Origin: AP-15 sp963790875
GTDB taxonomy: Bacteria > Pseudomonadota > Alphaproteobacteria > ATCC43930 > CGMCC-115725
DNA length: 64,000 nucleotides
Direction: 5' to 3'
NCBI GenBank assembly: GCA_963790875.1
Contig: CAWBQT010000006.1
Span: forward strand, 310,001 to 374,000
In this document: positions 54,664-63,315 of the stretch, piece by piece
Layout: every line of letters starts with the position of its first letter
Numbering within the stretch: the stretch's first letter is position 1
The notes under the pieces: model-generated
Told to the model about the DNA's origin: nothing
The model's database searches: none
What the model saw: the letters and a program-made list of their open reading frames with translations, nothing else
Translations under genes and position numbers: made by a program

Positions 54664-55985
54664 CGGAGCATCTCCTCCATATACGGAAAGCGCGGCCGCT
54701 TTGCCGGCCAGAACGTGCCATCCGCGAAGCCGGCGCGCAGTTCGTCGTGACTGTAGCCCAACAGGCCTTCGACGATCTCCCTGTTGTGCTGGCCGATCAG
54801 CGGGCTCGGCAGATGGTTCGCGGCCGGGGTCTCCGACAATTTGAACGGGGCGTTCTGCACTTTGCGGGGCCCGAGCGCCGGATGCTCGATCTCGAGATAC
54901 ATCTCGCGGTGGCGCAGCTGCGGATCATGCTCGACCCGGTCCTCGGCGCTCTGCACCGGCAAAGCGCGAACGCCGGCCGCCTGGCAGCGCTCGGTCAGCG
55001 CGTATTTCCCTAACGTCATGCTCCACGCCTCGATCTGCGCGTCCAATTCCTCCTGATTCTGCAAGCGCCCGCGGAGCGTTGCGAACTCCGCCGCCGCGGC
55101 CCAGGCCGGAGCGCCCATCACCTCGACGAGCCGTCGCCATTCCTCGTCGGAACAGCAGACGATCACGCACCAGTCGTTGTACCCGCCGGGATGCGTCCGA
55201 TAGGCATTGTGCGGCGCCACGGTCGGTCCTCGATAGTTGTTGACGAGCGGCGTGCCGGGCCAATGCGCCCGGTTGCCGGGAGGATAGCCGGGCCGGCGCG
55301 AGCCGCGCCCGTTGACCGTGAAGTCCAAAAGCGCCGGCCCGTTGAGCGGCACGCTCGCCACCATTTGCGACAGGTCGATATGCTGGCCGCGCCCGGTCAT
55401 GTTGCGATGATAGAGTCCGGTCAGCGCGCACATCGCGCCGTACATGCCGCCGGTGTCATCCATATACGACCAACCCCAGCCGGCCGGCGGCCGGTCAGGC
55501 AGGCCGGAGAGATGGGTCAGTCCCGCGACCGCCTGCGCGACCGGACCGAATGTCGTGTAATGGTGATGGCGGCCGGTATGGCCATAGCCCGACATCGACA
55601 CATAGACGATATCGGGTTTGATCCGACACAGCTCGTCATAGCCGAGGCCCCAATTCCGCAAAACACGGGAGCTGAAATTCTCGATCACGACGTCGGAGAC
55701 GGCGACCAGCCTTTTGACGATCTCGAGGCCTTTCCTGCTTCGGACGTTCAGGCTCAGGCTCTTCTTGTTGACGTTCGTGTCGTTGAAGTTGCCCGAGGTG
55801 TTGAGATTGACCTCGAGATCCTGCGGCGTCGTCGTGCTCGGCAGCCGGCCGCGCTCGTTCTCCGGCCACTCGATCTTGATGATCTCGGCCCCGAAAGCGC
55901 CGAGCCAGCGCGTCGCCCACGGCCCGGCCCGCACCCAACTGAAATCCACGACGCGAATGTTTTCCAGGGCTCTCGGCCGAGACAT
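54660..55985 (-). CDS. CaiB/BaiF family III CoA-transferase (2)
   Basis: A 441-residue family III CoA-transferase, the upstream gene of the coupled pair. ENIRVVDFSWVRAGPWATRW, FGAEIIKIEWPENERGR, DTNVNKKSLSLNVRSRKG and GRGQHIDLSQMVASVPLNG are typical. It diverges from its partner beyond the fold, so it is not a recent duplicate. Formyl-CoA, succinyl-CoA or carnitine-type acids are possible; the substrate is not deducible. Confidence 0.92.
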   Translation of the reverse strand: MSRPRALENIRVVDFSWVRAGPWATRWLGAFGAEIIKIEWPENERGRLPSTTTPQDLEVNLNTSGNFNDTNVNKKSLSLNVRSRKGLEIVKRLVAVSDVVIENFSSRVLRNWGLGYDELCRIKPDIVYVSMSGYGHTGRHHHYTTFGPVAQAVAGLTHLSGLPDRPPAGWGWSYMDDTGGMYGAMCALTGLYHRNMTGRGQHIDLSQMVASVPLNGPALLDFTVNGRGSRRPGYPPGNRAHWPGTPLVNNYRGPTVAPHNAYRTHPGGYNDWCVIVCCSDEEWRRLVEVMGAPAWAAAAEFATLRGRLQNQEELDAQIEAWSMTLGKYALTERCQAAGVRALPVQSAEDRVEHDPQLRHREMYLEIEHPALGPRKVQNAPFKLSETPAANHLPSPLIGQHNREIVEGLLGYSHDELRAGFADGTFWPAKRPRFPYMEEMLR

Positions 55986-56103
55986 GATCCTCTTCCTGCA
56001 TCGCCGATGATCGGGGCCGCGCGCTAGCGTCTTCGTTCAGAAGTTCGGTGCCAGAAGTTCCTTGCATCATCTGGCATCCCGACTGCTTTCGACCCGCGGC
56101 CCC

Positions 56104-56180
56104 AACCCGTTTGTCATACCGGCGAAAGCCGGTATCCATGTCTGCCCTGGGTCCCGGCTTCCGCCGGGACGACAGGGGGA
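56104..56180. repeat. VIPAKAGIH-type intergenic repeat
   Basis: CATACCGGCGAAAGCCGGTA (56114-56133) followed by TCCATGTCTGCCCTGGGTCC and CGGCTTCCGCCGGGACGACA matches a widespread proteobacterial intergenic repeat whose translation gives FVIPAKAGIH. The core CCGGCGAAAGCCGG is a hairpin. It lies between the CoA-transferases and the GNAT gene. Confidence 0.8.
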
Positions 56181-56182
56181 AG

Positions 56183-56617
56183 CTACAGCTTCTTCGTCAT
56201 GTAAAAACGCGTATGGCCGGGCGGCTCGCAATCGATCCGCGCGGCAACCTCCCAGCCCTGCTTTCGATAGAACTCCGGCGCCTGAAAATGAATTGTCGAC
56301 AAGACCGCCCGGGTGCAGCCCCGCCGCCGGCCTTCTTCTTCCGCCATGGCGAGGATTCGGCTGCCGAGCCGGCCGCGCCGCAGCGCTTCTGGAAGAAAAA
56401 ATCGCTCGACCGTCAACAGGCCGAGCGAGCTGCGGCCCAGCAACCCACCGACGACCCCGTCCGTTCTGGGATCACGGATAAAAATGGCGAGCGGCCGCCC
56501 GTCCCAACCGCCGGACTGCGCCTCGTTATAGGCGCGCAACCCATCATGGATCACGGCGCTTTCGTCGGCGTCCGGCGCATCGGTCAGCGTGATCGTGGTC
56601 TCGGCATGATCGGCCAC
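56183..56617 (-). CDS. GNAT-family N-acetyltransferase
   Basis: A 144-residue acetyltransferase. LAIFIRDPRTDGVVGGLLGRS begins the sheet (quoted in part), VERFFLPEALRRGRLGSRIL holds the acetyl-CoA-binding loop, and FYRKQGWEVAARI and FYMTKKL close it. No substrate can be assigned. It is a single gene between two repeat-bearing spacers. Confidence 0.88.
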   Translation of the reverse strand: MADHAETTITLTDAPDADESAVIHDGLRAYNEAQSGGWDGRPLAIFIRDPRTDGVVGGLLGRSSLGLLTVERFFLPEALRRGRLGSRILAMAEEEGRRRGCTRAVLSTIHFQAPEFYRKQGWEVAARIDCEPPGHTRFYMTKKL

Positions 56618-56712
56618 GGCGTTTTCTCCCCAACTCCTTCTCAGCCTGAGCCTAGCCCAACTTTGCCGATTGGCTAGCCGTTTGCGAACACAATACTACA
56701 CCCACTCCCGAA

Positions 56713-56982
56713 GGCCCCTCACCCTCCCGCTGTGCGGGGCCCTCCCTCTCCCCACCTCCTACAGTATTCACGGTTCATGGGTGGCTGCCCCTCACCCCGG
56801 CCCTCTCCCCGCAAGCGGGGCGAGGGAGGCGAAACCCTCGCCCCGCGCGAGCGGGGAGAGGGAGGGGCCCGCGCCAAAAGGCGCGGGAGGGTGAGGGGCC
56901 ACAGCGACCGCTGCTCAAACTCCCCTGTTCATTGCCTGAATACCGTAGCTCCCCGCGCGCGGGGAGGGCTGGGGTGAGGGGC
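56713..56982. repeat. Intergenic CCCTCACCC/CCCCGCAAGCGGGG repeat block
   Basis: The block contains GGCCCCTCACCCTCCCGC near 56720, GCCCCTCACCCCGGCCCTC with CCCCGCAAGCGGGG near 56790, CCCCGCGCGAGCGGGG near 56851, GCGCCAAAAGGCGC near 56872, GGGTGAGGGGCC near 56890 and GGGGTGAGGGGC at 56971. Several nested palindromes make it strongly hairpin-forming. The same motifs occur at 33.3 and 34.2-34.6 kb. Confidence 0.7.
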
Positions 56983-56985
56983 ACG

Positions 56986-57014
56986 AAAAAACGGGGACGG
57001 CCTCGGCCGTCCCC
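56986..57014 (-). terminator. Rho-independent terminator of the amidohydrolase gene
   Basis: On the minus strand GGGGACGGCC (57014-57005) and GGCCGTCCCC (57002-56993) form a perfect 10-base stem, followed by G and six U residues (56991-56986). It lies 25 bases after the stop of the amidohydrolase gene. Confidence 0.88.
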
Positions 57015-57038
57015 GGGCAGAGGAGGCTTGGGCTTGGA

Positions 57039-58187
57039 TCAGTTGATCAAGCCGTAGAATTTGCCGGCGTTCTCGCAGGTCATCTTATAGGTGACGTCGG
57101 CCGGCAGGTGCCCGAACTGTTCATCGATGTATTTCTTCGATTCGGGCCAGACGCCGTCCGGGTGCGGGTAGTCCGAGCCCCACATCAGGGTGTCGACGCC
57201 CATGTCCTCGATCAGCTTGGTGCCGACGCGGTCGTATTGGAACGTCGCCTTGCATTGGCGGCGCCAATATTCGCTCGGCAGCATCTTGAGCTTCAGATCG
57301 CGATATTGGTCCTGATACTCGAAATCCATGCGGTCGATGACGTAGGGGATCCAGCCGATGCCGCTCTCGCCGAATACGACGCGGATGTTCGGGAAGCGCT
57401 CGAACACCGCCGCACCCATCAGCGACGTCAGGATCTGGCCGAGCGTCATCTGGAACAGGCAGAGACCGGCATAGGTCATCGCCCGCTGCGTCGCTCCGGT
57501 CTGCTGCGCCCGCAATTTCGGATCGACCGCCGGGAAGGTGTGGAAATGCAACGGCAGTTGCGTGTCGTTGACCGCCTGCCACAGCGGGTCCCACATCGGG
57601 TGCCACATCGGCGTCATGTGCCAGGAGCACGACACCTCGACGCCCTTCATGCCGAGCTTGGCGACGCGGTGCACCTCGGCCGCGGCGGCCTCGATGTCGC
57701 TGTACGGCAGACAGGCGAGACCGATCTCGCGGTCCGGGTAATAGCTGCAGAAATTGTGCATGAAGTTGTTGTAGATGCGCAGCATCTCGTTCGCCGCTTC
57801 GCGGTCTTCCATCTTTCCGCAGGCGGCGAGGATGCCGTAGATGACTTCGGCGTCGACGCCGTCGCGGTCGAGCTCCTTGACGCGCAGATGCGGATCGCCG
57901 GGGCGGCGGTGTCCTTTCTGCTTGAAGTCGTCGTAGAGGCCGGCCTCGTGCATCTTGTCGACGCGCAGCTGCTTGCCCGGCACATAGTCCGAGCCGACCG
58001 CGCCGACGCCGCCCGGCGTGCCGAAATCGGCGCCGTCATGGGTCATCCAGCGCTTCGTGCCGTCGGGTTTTTCGGCGACGAACGGCATCTTTTCCTTCAA
58101 GGCCCGCGGCGCCTCGGACGTAAACAGGTCGGGCGGCAGCCAGATCATGTCGAGATGACAATCGGCCGAAATTCGCCGGTACTGCAT
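57039..58187 (-). CDS. Amidohydrolase family protein (ACMSD-like TIM barrel) (2)
   Basis: A 382-residue amidohydrolase-2 protein, only distantly like the one at 29194. ISADCHLD holds the first metal pair, LHFHTFPAVD a second histidine region, FGESGIGWIPYVIDRMD the late glutamate block, and LMWGSDYPHPDG the catalytic aspartate. I chose the ATG at 58187, 8 bases after GGAGG. Decarboxylation or hydrolysis of an aromatic or cyclic acid is the family role. Confidence 0.92.
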   Translation of the reverse strand: MQYRRISADCHLDMIWLPPDLFTSEAPRALKEKMPFVAEKPDGTKRWMTHDGADFGTPGGVGAVGSDYVPGKQLRVDKMHEAGLYDDFKQKGHRRPGDPHLRVKELDRDGVDAEVIYGILAACGKMEDREAANEMLRIYNNFMHNFCSYYPDREIGLACLPYSDIEAAAAEVHRVAKLGMKGVEVSCSWHMTPMWHPMWDPLWQAVNDTQLPLHFHTFPAVDPKLRAQQTGATQRAMTYAGLCLFQMTLGQILTSLMGAAVFERFPNIRVVFGESGIGWIPYVIDRMDFEYQDQYRDLKLKMLPSEYWRRQCKATFQYDRVGTKLIEDMGVDTLMWGSDYPHPDGVWPESKKYIDEQFGHLPADVTYKMTCENAGKFYGLIN

Positions 58188-58410
58188 GACAAGCACCTCC
58201 AGTCAATTTGGACCCGGGCGGGAATCTCCCCAGCTCTTCGCGGTCGAGCGCGCAGCGCCGCCTTTCAGGCGGGAGCCTCCCGCTCCCAAAGACCGTATCG
58301 GTCGCGCCGCGATTGCGCCAGCCAAACGGTTGGTCGAGCAGTCACGAAAACGCAACCCAGCAACGACATTGCCGCGCGGCTGACCGCGTATGCGGCCTCG
58401 AGCGGCCGTC

Positions 58411-59814
58411 TCAGCCGTGCGGCTGACCCTCGGCGACGGGCCCGGCGCGCCGTCGGCCGGAGCGCACGAAGTCGAACTGGCGCGTCAGGCTGATCACCGT
58501 CGCGATGGCGGCGAAGCCGGCGGCGAGCACGAGTGCGGTGACGGCGCCATGGCCGCTGCTGAAGCGGAACACGAGTGCAACCATCGCCGCGCCGATCGAC
58601 TGCCCGAGAAGCCGCGCGCTGCCCTGGATGGCGCCCGCACCGCCGCTGCGCTCGCGCGGTGCAGCCATGACGATCGCGCGGGCGTTCGGCTGTTGGAAGA
58701 GCCCCATGCCGCCGCCGCAGACAGCGATCCGCCACAAAATGTCTGATGTGCCGGGGTGCGCCGGGAGCAGCGCCAGGAGCACAAAGCCGACGCCGACGAT
58801 GGCGAGCCCGATGCTGCCGAGGATGCCAGCCGGGTAGCGGTCGGCGAGCCGGCCGGCGAACGGCGCCATCATCGCGCTGGTCGCCGGCCATGGCGTCATC
58901 AAGAGCCCAGTCGCCACCGCCGACACGCCGATCACGTCCTGCAGATAGAACGGCAGCGAGACAAAGGCGAGGCCTTGTGCCGTGAAGCACAGCACCGACG
59001 TCGTCACCGACAGCGAAAAAACCGGCCGTCGGAACAGGTCGATCGGCAATAGCGGCATTTCCTGCGTCGCTTGGCGGCGCAGCAGGAGATAGCCGGACGC
59101 GGTGGCGCCGAGGAACGCGCCGGCGACGGCGAACATCGCCTGACCGTGGCCGACGCCGTTGATGCCGCTGATCAGGCTGCCGAACATCAGCGCGCACAGC
59201 GCCGCGCTCCACAAGTCGAAGCGGTGGCCGCTCGGCTCGCTGCGCGGCAAAAGGCGGATCGACAGCGCCAGGGTGACGATGCCGATCGGCACGTTGAACG
59301 CGAACAACCATGGCCAAGTTGCTACCGACAGGATCGCCCCCGCCAGGGTCGGCCCGGCCGCCGACGAGGTCGAGACGACGAGCGAAGTCAAGGCGATGCC
59401 GCGCCCCAGCTGGCGTCGCGGATAGGTATATCGGATCAGCGCCGTATTGACGCTCATGATGCCGGCGGCGCCGAGCCCTTGCAGCGCCCGGCCCAGGGTC
59501 AGCATGTCGAGCGAGCGGGCCGATGCGCTGATCAACGCAGCACCCGTATAAAGGACGAGGCCGAAGCGGTAGACCCGGCGGTAGCCGAAGATGTCGCCGA
59601 ACGAGGCGAGCGGCAGCAGCGAGATCATAACCGCCAGCTGATAGGCGTTGACCACCCAGATCGACGCCGCCGGCGTCGAATGGAGGTCCTTGGCGATCCG
59701 CGGCAGGGCGACGTTGACGAGGGCAGTGTCGAGGCAGGACAGCGCCACCCCGACCATCAGGGTCAGGATCGCCCAATAGCGCTGCGGGATCGGCAGACCG
59801 TCGTCGGGATCCAT
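58411..59814 (-). CDS. MFS drug exporter, DHA2 (EmrB/QacA) family
   Basis: A 467-residue exporter with fourteen predicted helices. LDTALVNVALPRIA in helix 1, WVVNAYQLAVMISLLPLA in helix 2, GRALQGLGAAGIM in helix 4 and GPTLAGAILS (motif C) in helix 5 identify the DHA2 branch. It probably exports a hydrophobic drug or metabolite by proton antiport. No TetR-type regulator gene is adjacent, though repeated CAAATTT(T)ACCACC-like boxes lie upstream at 59951 and 60031. Confidence 0.92.
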   Translation of the reverse strand: MDPDDGLPIPQRYWAILTLMVGVALSCLDTALVNVALPRIAKDLHSTPAASIWVVNAYQLAVMISLLPLASFGDIFGYRRVYRFGLVLYTGAALISASARSLDMLTLGRALQGLGAAGIMSVNTALIRYTYPRRQLGRGIALTSLVVSTSSAAGPTLAGAILSVATWPWLFAFNVPIGIVTLALSIRLLPRSEPSGHRFDLWSAALCALMFGSLISGINGVGHGQAMFAVAGAFLGATASGYLLLRRQATQEMPLLPIDLFRRPVFSLSVTTSVLCFTAQGLAFVSLPFYLQDVIGVSAVATGLLMTPWPATSAMMAPFAGRLADRYPAGILGSIGLAIVGVGFVLLALLPAHPGTSDILWRIAVCGGGMGLFQQPNARAIVMAAPRERSGGAGAIQGSARLLGQSIGAAMVALVFRFSSGHGAVTALVLAAGFAAIATVISLTRQFDFVRSGRRRAGPVAEGQPHG

Positions 59815-60307
59815 CTCGTGATGTCGGCAGGGCGGGAAGAAGGTGCGGAGATGCGCCGAGACTTAGCCTGCGGCGCCGCGCGGCGCCAGACCGGGCCTTG
59901 CAACCCACCCATCGGGCAAGGGGGGATATAGCGATCTCCGAAACGGGCGCCAAATTTACCACCTCGTGGCTCCCGCCGGATCGGGGCGGGTTGATGGGAA
60001 CTGGGATGCGGCGTTGGATTAGGCGAGCGACAAATTTTACTACCCGCCGACTTGGTCGCCTGACCGGACCGGAGCAACCAGCACTGAGACGCAGGCAGAA
60101 GCAGGGTTCGGCTAAGGGTGAACTCCCACTAAACCGACGAGCGGCGCCAAACCGGCGGGGTCCAACATAGGCTTCGGCCGGAGCGGACCGACCAGCGTCG
60201 GGATCCATCCTAACCGATGATCTCGCCTAACCGATGATCTCGCGCGGTCCGCCGCTAGCCCTTATTCCCAGCCGGTTCCAATGGCATCTTTACGTGGTAA
60301 AGTCGCT
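59815..60307. other. Intergenic region upstream of the exporter
   Basis: About 490 bases with no gene. It holds two similar boxes, CAAATTTACCACCTCG (59951) and CAAATTTTACTACCCG (60031), that could bind a regulator of the exporter, and a perfect tandem 17-base repeat at 60210-60243. Confidence 0.45.
60210..60243. repeat. Two tandem 17-base repeats
   Basis: CTAACCGATGATCTCGC occurs twice without interruption. It lies at the edge of the AT-richer patch that contains the recombinase gene, so it may mark an insertion boundary. Confidence 0.7.
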
Positions 60308-61039
60308 TTAGCGGCTGAATTGACGGACCCCGGGCAGGGCCATCGCGCCTAGGTGGATAATCTCAGCGTTCCGTTGAGCAAGCCCCCGTTCGAGGGTCGG
60401 GATTTCAGAGAAAATAGTACGACGCTTAGCTTCAAGCATATCTGCTATTATTAGATCTTGAGTATGTTCGGGTAACGGTGTACTGTCTGCACGAAAATAA
60501 CCATTTACGATATTTTTCATTCTCTGCGGATCATTCGCCCGGCACGATGTATTGTCCGCACCGGGTCGCAAATCCTGATCGGCAATGTCGCCGACCTCCC
60601 CGATCCCCGGCCCGAGCGCGGGCAAGCCTTCACCCTCGACCCGACGCACGCGATCGGCAGAACCGAGCAAATCGAGGCGAACGAGACGGCGGAGCGGCGC
60701 AGGCGCGAGGATGATCCGGACAAGGCCCGAGAGGATCGGTTGTCCGGCGGGCGGACCACCGAGAATCCGGGTTTGCGCGAGCAACAAGAAGCCCGAGAAC
60801 CGCGCTATGACCGCTACACTGGCCAGCGGATTGACGAGGATGGCCGATCGGTGAGTACGATCGGAACAGCGGCCAGGGTCGAGGGCGATCACGATAGCGA
60901 GCGTGTCCGCTTGGGAGACGGAAGGGGGTGCTGAGAGGACGGTAACCGACGCGCCAAGCTCGTGCCATGCATAATTCAAAAGTTTCGCACCAGGAATGAT
61001 TCGGCTCGCAATAATTTCGCGGCGATCCAAGAGCCTCAA
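60308..61039 (-). CDS. Hypothetical protein (uncertain)
   Basis: An open frame of 243 codons without recognised family. The C-terminal 70 codons (from ATG 60520, MKNIVNGYFRADSTPL to GVRQFSR) have AT-richer codon use and a plausible composition. The N-terminal part is hydrophobic and leucine-rich and could be an accidental frame opposite a plus-strand frame of similar quality (60600-60934). I list it only so that the stretch is not taken for empty. Confidence 0.28.
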   Translation of the reverse strand: MRLLDRREIIASRIIPGAKLLNYAWHELGASVTVLSAPPSVSQADTLAIVIALDPGRCSDRTHRSAILVNPLASVAVIARFSGFLLLAQTRILGGPPAGQPILSGLVRIILAPAPLRRLVRLDLLGSADRVRRVEGEGLPALGPGIGEVGDIADQDLRPGADNTSCRANDPQRMKNIVNGYFRADSTPLPEHTQDLIIADMLEAKRRTIFSEIPTLERGLAQRNAEIIHLGAMALPGVRQFSR

Positions 61040-61355
61040 AGCCCCGCAGCCTTACAATCATTTTGCAGATCAACCTTTTCCTCATTCGAAGCCGTAGCGG
61101 ATCGCGAGTTCACCTTCAAGGCTTGTTTGGCAGGTATGGGCTTGCTCATTCGCCGGAAGTCGAGCCTACGCTCAGATTATCGTTCGAGCAACACGGTGCA
61201 TAATTTAACAATTGCGACAAGCCGAATTCGGCTCGAATCGCTCTCGACGGTGAAATGGAAAACGCACGTGCAAAAACGGGTTAAACCTCTCTCAAAATAC
61301 ATTCTTGATTTCAGCCTCGCAAAAGTAAGAGTGCGGTTGAGTTTCGAGAGGAGTC
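61040..61355 (+). other. AT-rich leader upstream of the recombinase
   Basis: About 315 bases clearly AT-richer than the rest of the window, with no gene. A perfect 14-base palindrome AGCCGAATTCGGCT is at 61220-61233, a candidate operator or recombination site. Confidence 0.45.
61220..61233. promoter_or_regulatory. 14-base perfect palindrome upstream of recombinase
   Basis: AGCCGAATTCGGCT is self-complementary and lies 122 bases before the recombinase start, in AT-rich DNA. It could be a crossover site or a repressor operator; sequence alone does not decide. Confidence 0.3.
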
Positions 61356-62054
61356 ATGACGATCAAACGGACAGAGACCACTCGCACAGCCGCGCGGGCG
61401 AAGCGGCGACTTCGGCCGGCTGCACCGAAGGTCGTGCGGACGCGATCATCCGATGCCGGCGAGATCACAGCGAAATCGATGCTGATCGGCTATGCCCGCG
61501 TTTCGACCGTAGACCAGAACCTGGCCTTGCAGCGCGACGCGCTGACAGAAGCCGGCTGCCAGAAGATTTTTACCGAGCAGATGTCGGGTGCCGTCACAGA
61601 CCGCCCGGCTTTGCATGACGCGCTCGAATTCGCGCGCAGCGGCGACACGCTGATCGTGTGGAAGCTCGATCGGCTGGCACGTTCGATGAAGCAGTTGATC
61701 GAAACCCTCGAGAACCTGCGGGTGAGAGGCATCGGGTTTCGTAGCCTGACCGAAGCCCTCGATACGACGACCGGGCAAGGGCGGCTGGTTTTCCACATGT
61801 TTGGGGCGCTGGCGGAATTCGAGCGCAGCCTGATCCGGGAGCGCACCCGAGCGGGCCTCGCCGCCGCCCGTCGCCTCGGCCGCAAGGGAGGGCGTCCGCC
61901 GAAACTCACCGACGATGACATCAAGGCCGCCAAGGCGTTGCTCGCGAATCCCGACATCGGCGTGACGCAAATCGCGCACCGCCTTGGTGTCTCGCCGGCG
62001 ACGCTCTATCGCTACATTCCGGCCGCGCGCACCGCAAACACGCCCGGAGGGTGA
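61356..62054 (+). CDS. Serine recombinase (resolvase/invertase family)
   Basis: A 232-residue small serine recombinase. A basic N-terminal extension of about 40 residues precedes MLIGYARVSTVDQNL, which holds the nucleophile serine (about 50). DTLIVWKLDRLARSMKQL, FHMFGALAEFERSLIRERT (E-helix) and the C-terminal HTH VTQIAHRLGVSPATLYRYIP complete it. GAGAGGAG lies just upstream of ATG 61356. Its stop overlaps the start of the transporter gene (TGATG). It belongs to the Tn3-resolvase/Gin class; no transposase is nearby. Confidence 0.92.
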   Translation: MTIKRTETTRTAARAKRRLRPAAPKVVRTRSSDAGEITAKSMLIGYARVSTVDQNLALQRDALTEAGCQKIFTEQMSGAVTDRPALHDALEFARSGDTLIVWKLDRLARSMKQLIETLENLRVRGIGFRSLTEALDTTTGQGRLVFHMFGALAEFERSLIRERTRAGLAAARRLGRKGGRPPKLTDDDIKAAKALLANPDIGVTQIAHRLGVSPATLYRYIPAARTANTPGG

Positions 62055-63306
62055 TGGAAACCGAGCAGCTCGACCGCGCAAATATCCCGCCAGGTACACG
62101 GCCAATTGCGTCGGCGCGTCCGGGCCGGTTGCGGATTCCGCCGATCCCGGTGCGCGCCGATCCGGCGGCGGATGAACCGCCAATATTCGCGCGCGCTCGC
62201 TTCGGCTGGGGTGTCGGCGAGGTTTCCGGCTCGCTTGGCGATCTTGGAACCTTCCTCCCGCACATTGTCCGCGCAATCACGGTCGTCGGCATGGCACCGA
62301 CCGGGATTTTGACGACCTTCGGTCTCTTTTACGCGCTGTCGGGCGCTTTCTACGGCGTCCCGATGGCGGTGCAGCCGATGGAGGCTGCCTCGGCCGCCGT
62401 GCTGATCGAGCCGATGCAGCCGGGTGCGATCGCTGGGGCCGGCATCGTCATCGGGGCATTCTTTCTGCTGCTCGGTGCGACCGGCATCGTCAGCCGCCTG
62501 GCGCGCATCTCGCCCCCGACCATGGCGGCGGGGCTTCAGCTTAGGTTGGGGCTGTCGCTTGCCGGCCTCGGCGTGCGCCTGATGGAAAGCAGCTTTGGCT
62601 GGGCGTCGTCGCTTCGGCCTTCATGCTGCTGCTGATGCGCTACCGGCGCGCCCCGGTCGCTCTTGCGGCCGTGGTCGCCGGCATCATCGTAGGCCAGCTC
62701 CTCGGCATGGCTCCGCCGTTTCCACCTCTCGATTTTGGCCTGCACCTGCCGCAGCTGATCATCCCGAGCTGGGCGCAGATCGTGCACGGCACGAAAAACG
62801 CCGTGCTCCCGCAAATCCCGCTGACACTGACGAACGCGATCATCGTCACCGCCGCCGTGTCCCGGCGGCTTTTCCCGAACGAGGTAAACCCGGTCACCGA
62901 GCGCAACCTGGCCCTGACAACGGGTCTCGGAAACCTGCTCGCCGCACCCTTCGGCGGCTATCTGATGTGCCATGGCGCCGGCGGCATCGCCGGGCATGTG
63001 CGCTTTGGCGCGCGCACGGCGACCGCGCCGGTGCTCATCGGGCTGGTGCTCGTCGTACTCGGGATCGGGTTTGGTAAAAGCGGCTACGCATTGCTCAAGA
63101 CAATTCCTGACGCCGTGGTCGGCGGCTTGCTGCTGTTTTCTGGTCTCGAACTCGCCCTGTCGTCAAAGCCGCAGGAGTACCGGGACGCCGATCTTTTCCT
63201 TGTCCTGCTGATGGCGGCGACAGGCGTCACCCTCAATCCGGTCGCCGCCTTTGTGGTCGGCCTGCCGCTCGCTTACGCGTTCAAGCAAAAATGGCTAAGG
63301 ATTTGA
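62054..63306 (+). pseudogene. MOT1-like molybdate/sulfate transporter, single frameshift
   Basis: The frames together form a membrane protein of about 417 residues. GEVSGSLGDLGTFLPHIVRA and FYGVPMAVQPMEAASA are the two MOT1 signatures; the second frame continues with MLLLMRYRRAPVALAAVVAG, FGGYLMCHGAGGIAGHVRFG and GVTLNPVAAFVVGLP. The frame ends early at 62635; loss of one base near 62605 (SSF-LGVVASAF) explains it. The ATG overlaps the recombinase stop. With the TupB-like gene behind it, an oxyanion uptake locus is implied. Confidence 0.85.
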
Positions 63307-63315
63307 ACCGTTCCG

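Larger units (their letters stand above)
56618..57038. other. Intergenic region with repeat block and terminator
   Basis: About 420 bases without a gene. They are filled by the CCCTCAC-type repeat block (56713-56982) and by the terminator of the downstream-ending amidohydrolase gene (56986-57014). Confidence 0.6.

Noticed and set aside
58265..60208. 647-codon minus-strand frame over the exporter
   Set aside because: It is the same strand but another phase of the DHA2 exporter, with arginine/alanine-rich low-complexity translation and no motif.
60585..60934. Plus-strand hydrophilic frames (about 60-90 codons) in the AT-rich patch
   Set aside because: Charged, repetitive composition without motif, opposite an equally weak minus-strand frame; cannot be decided.
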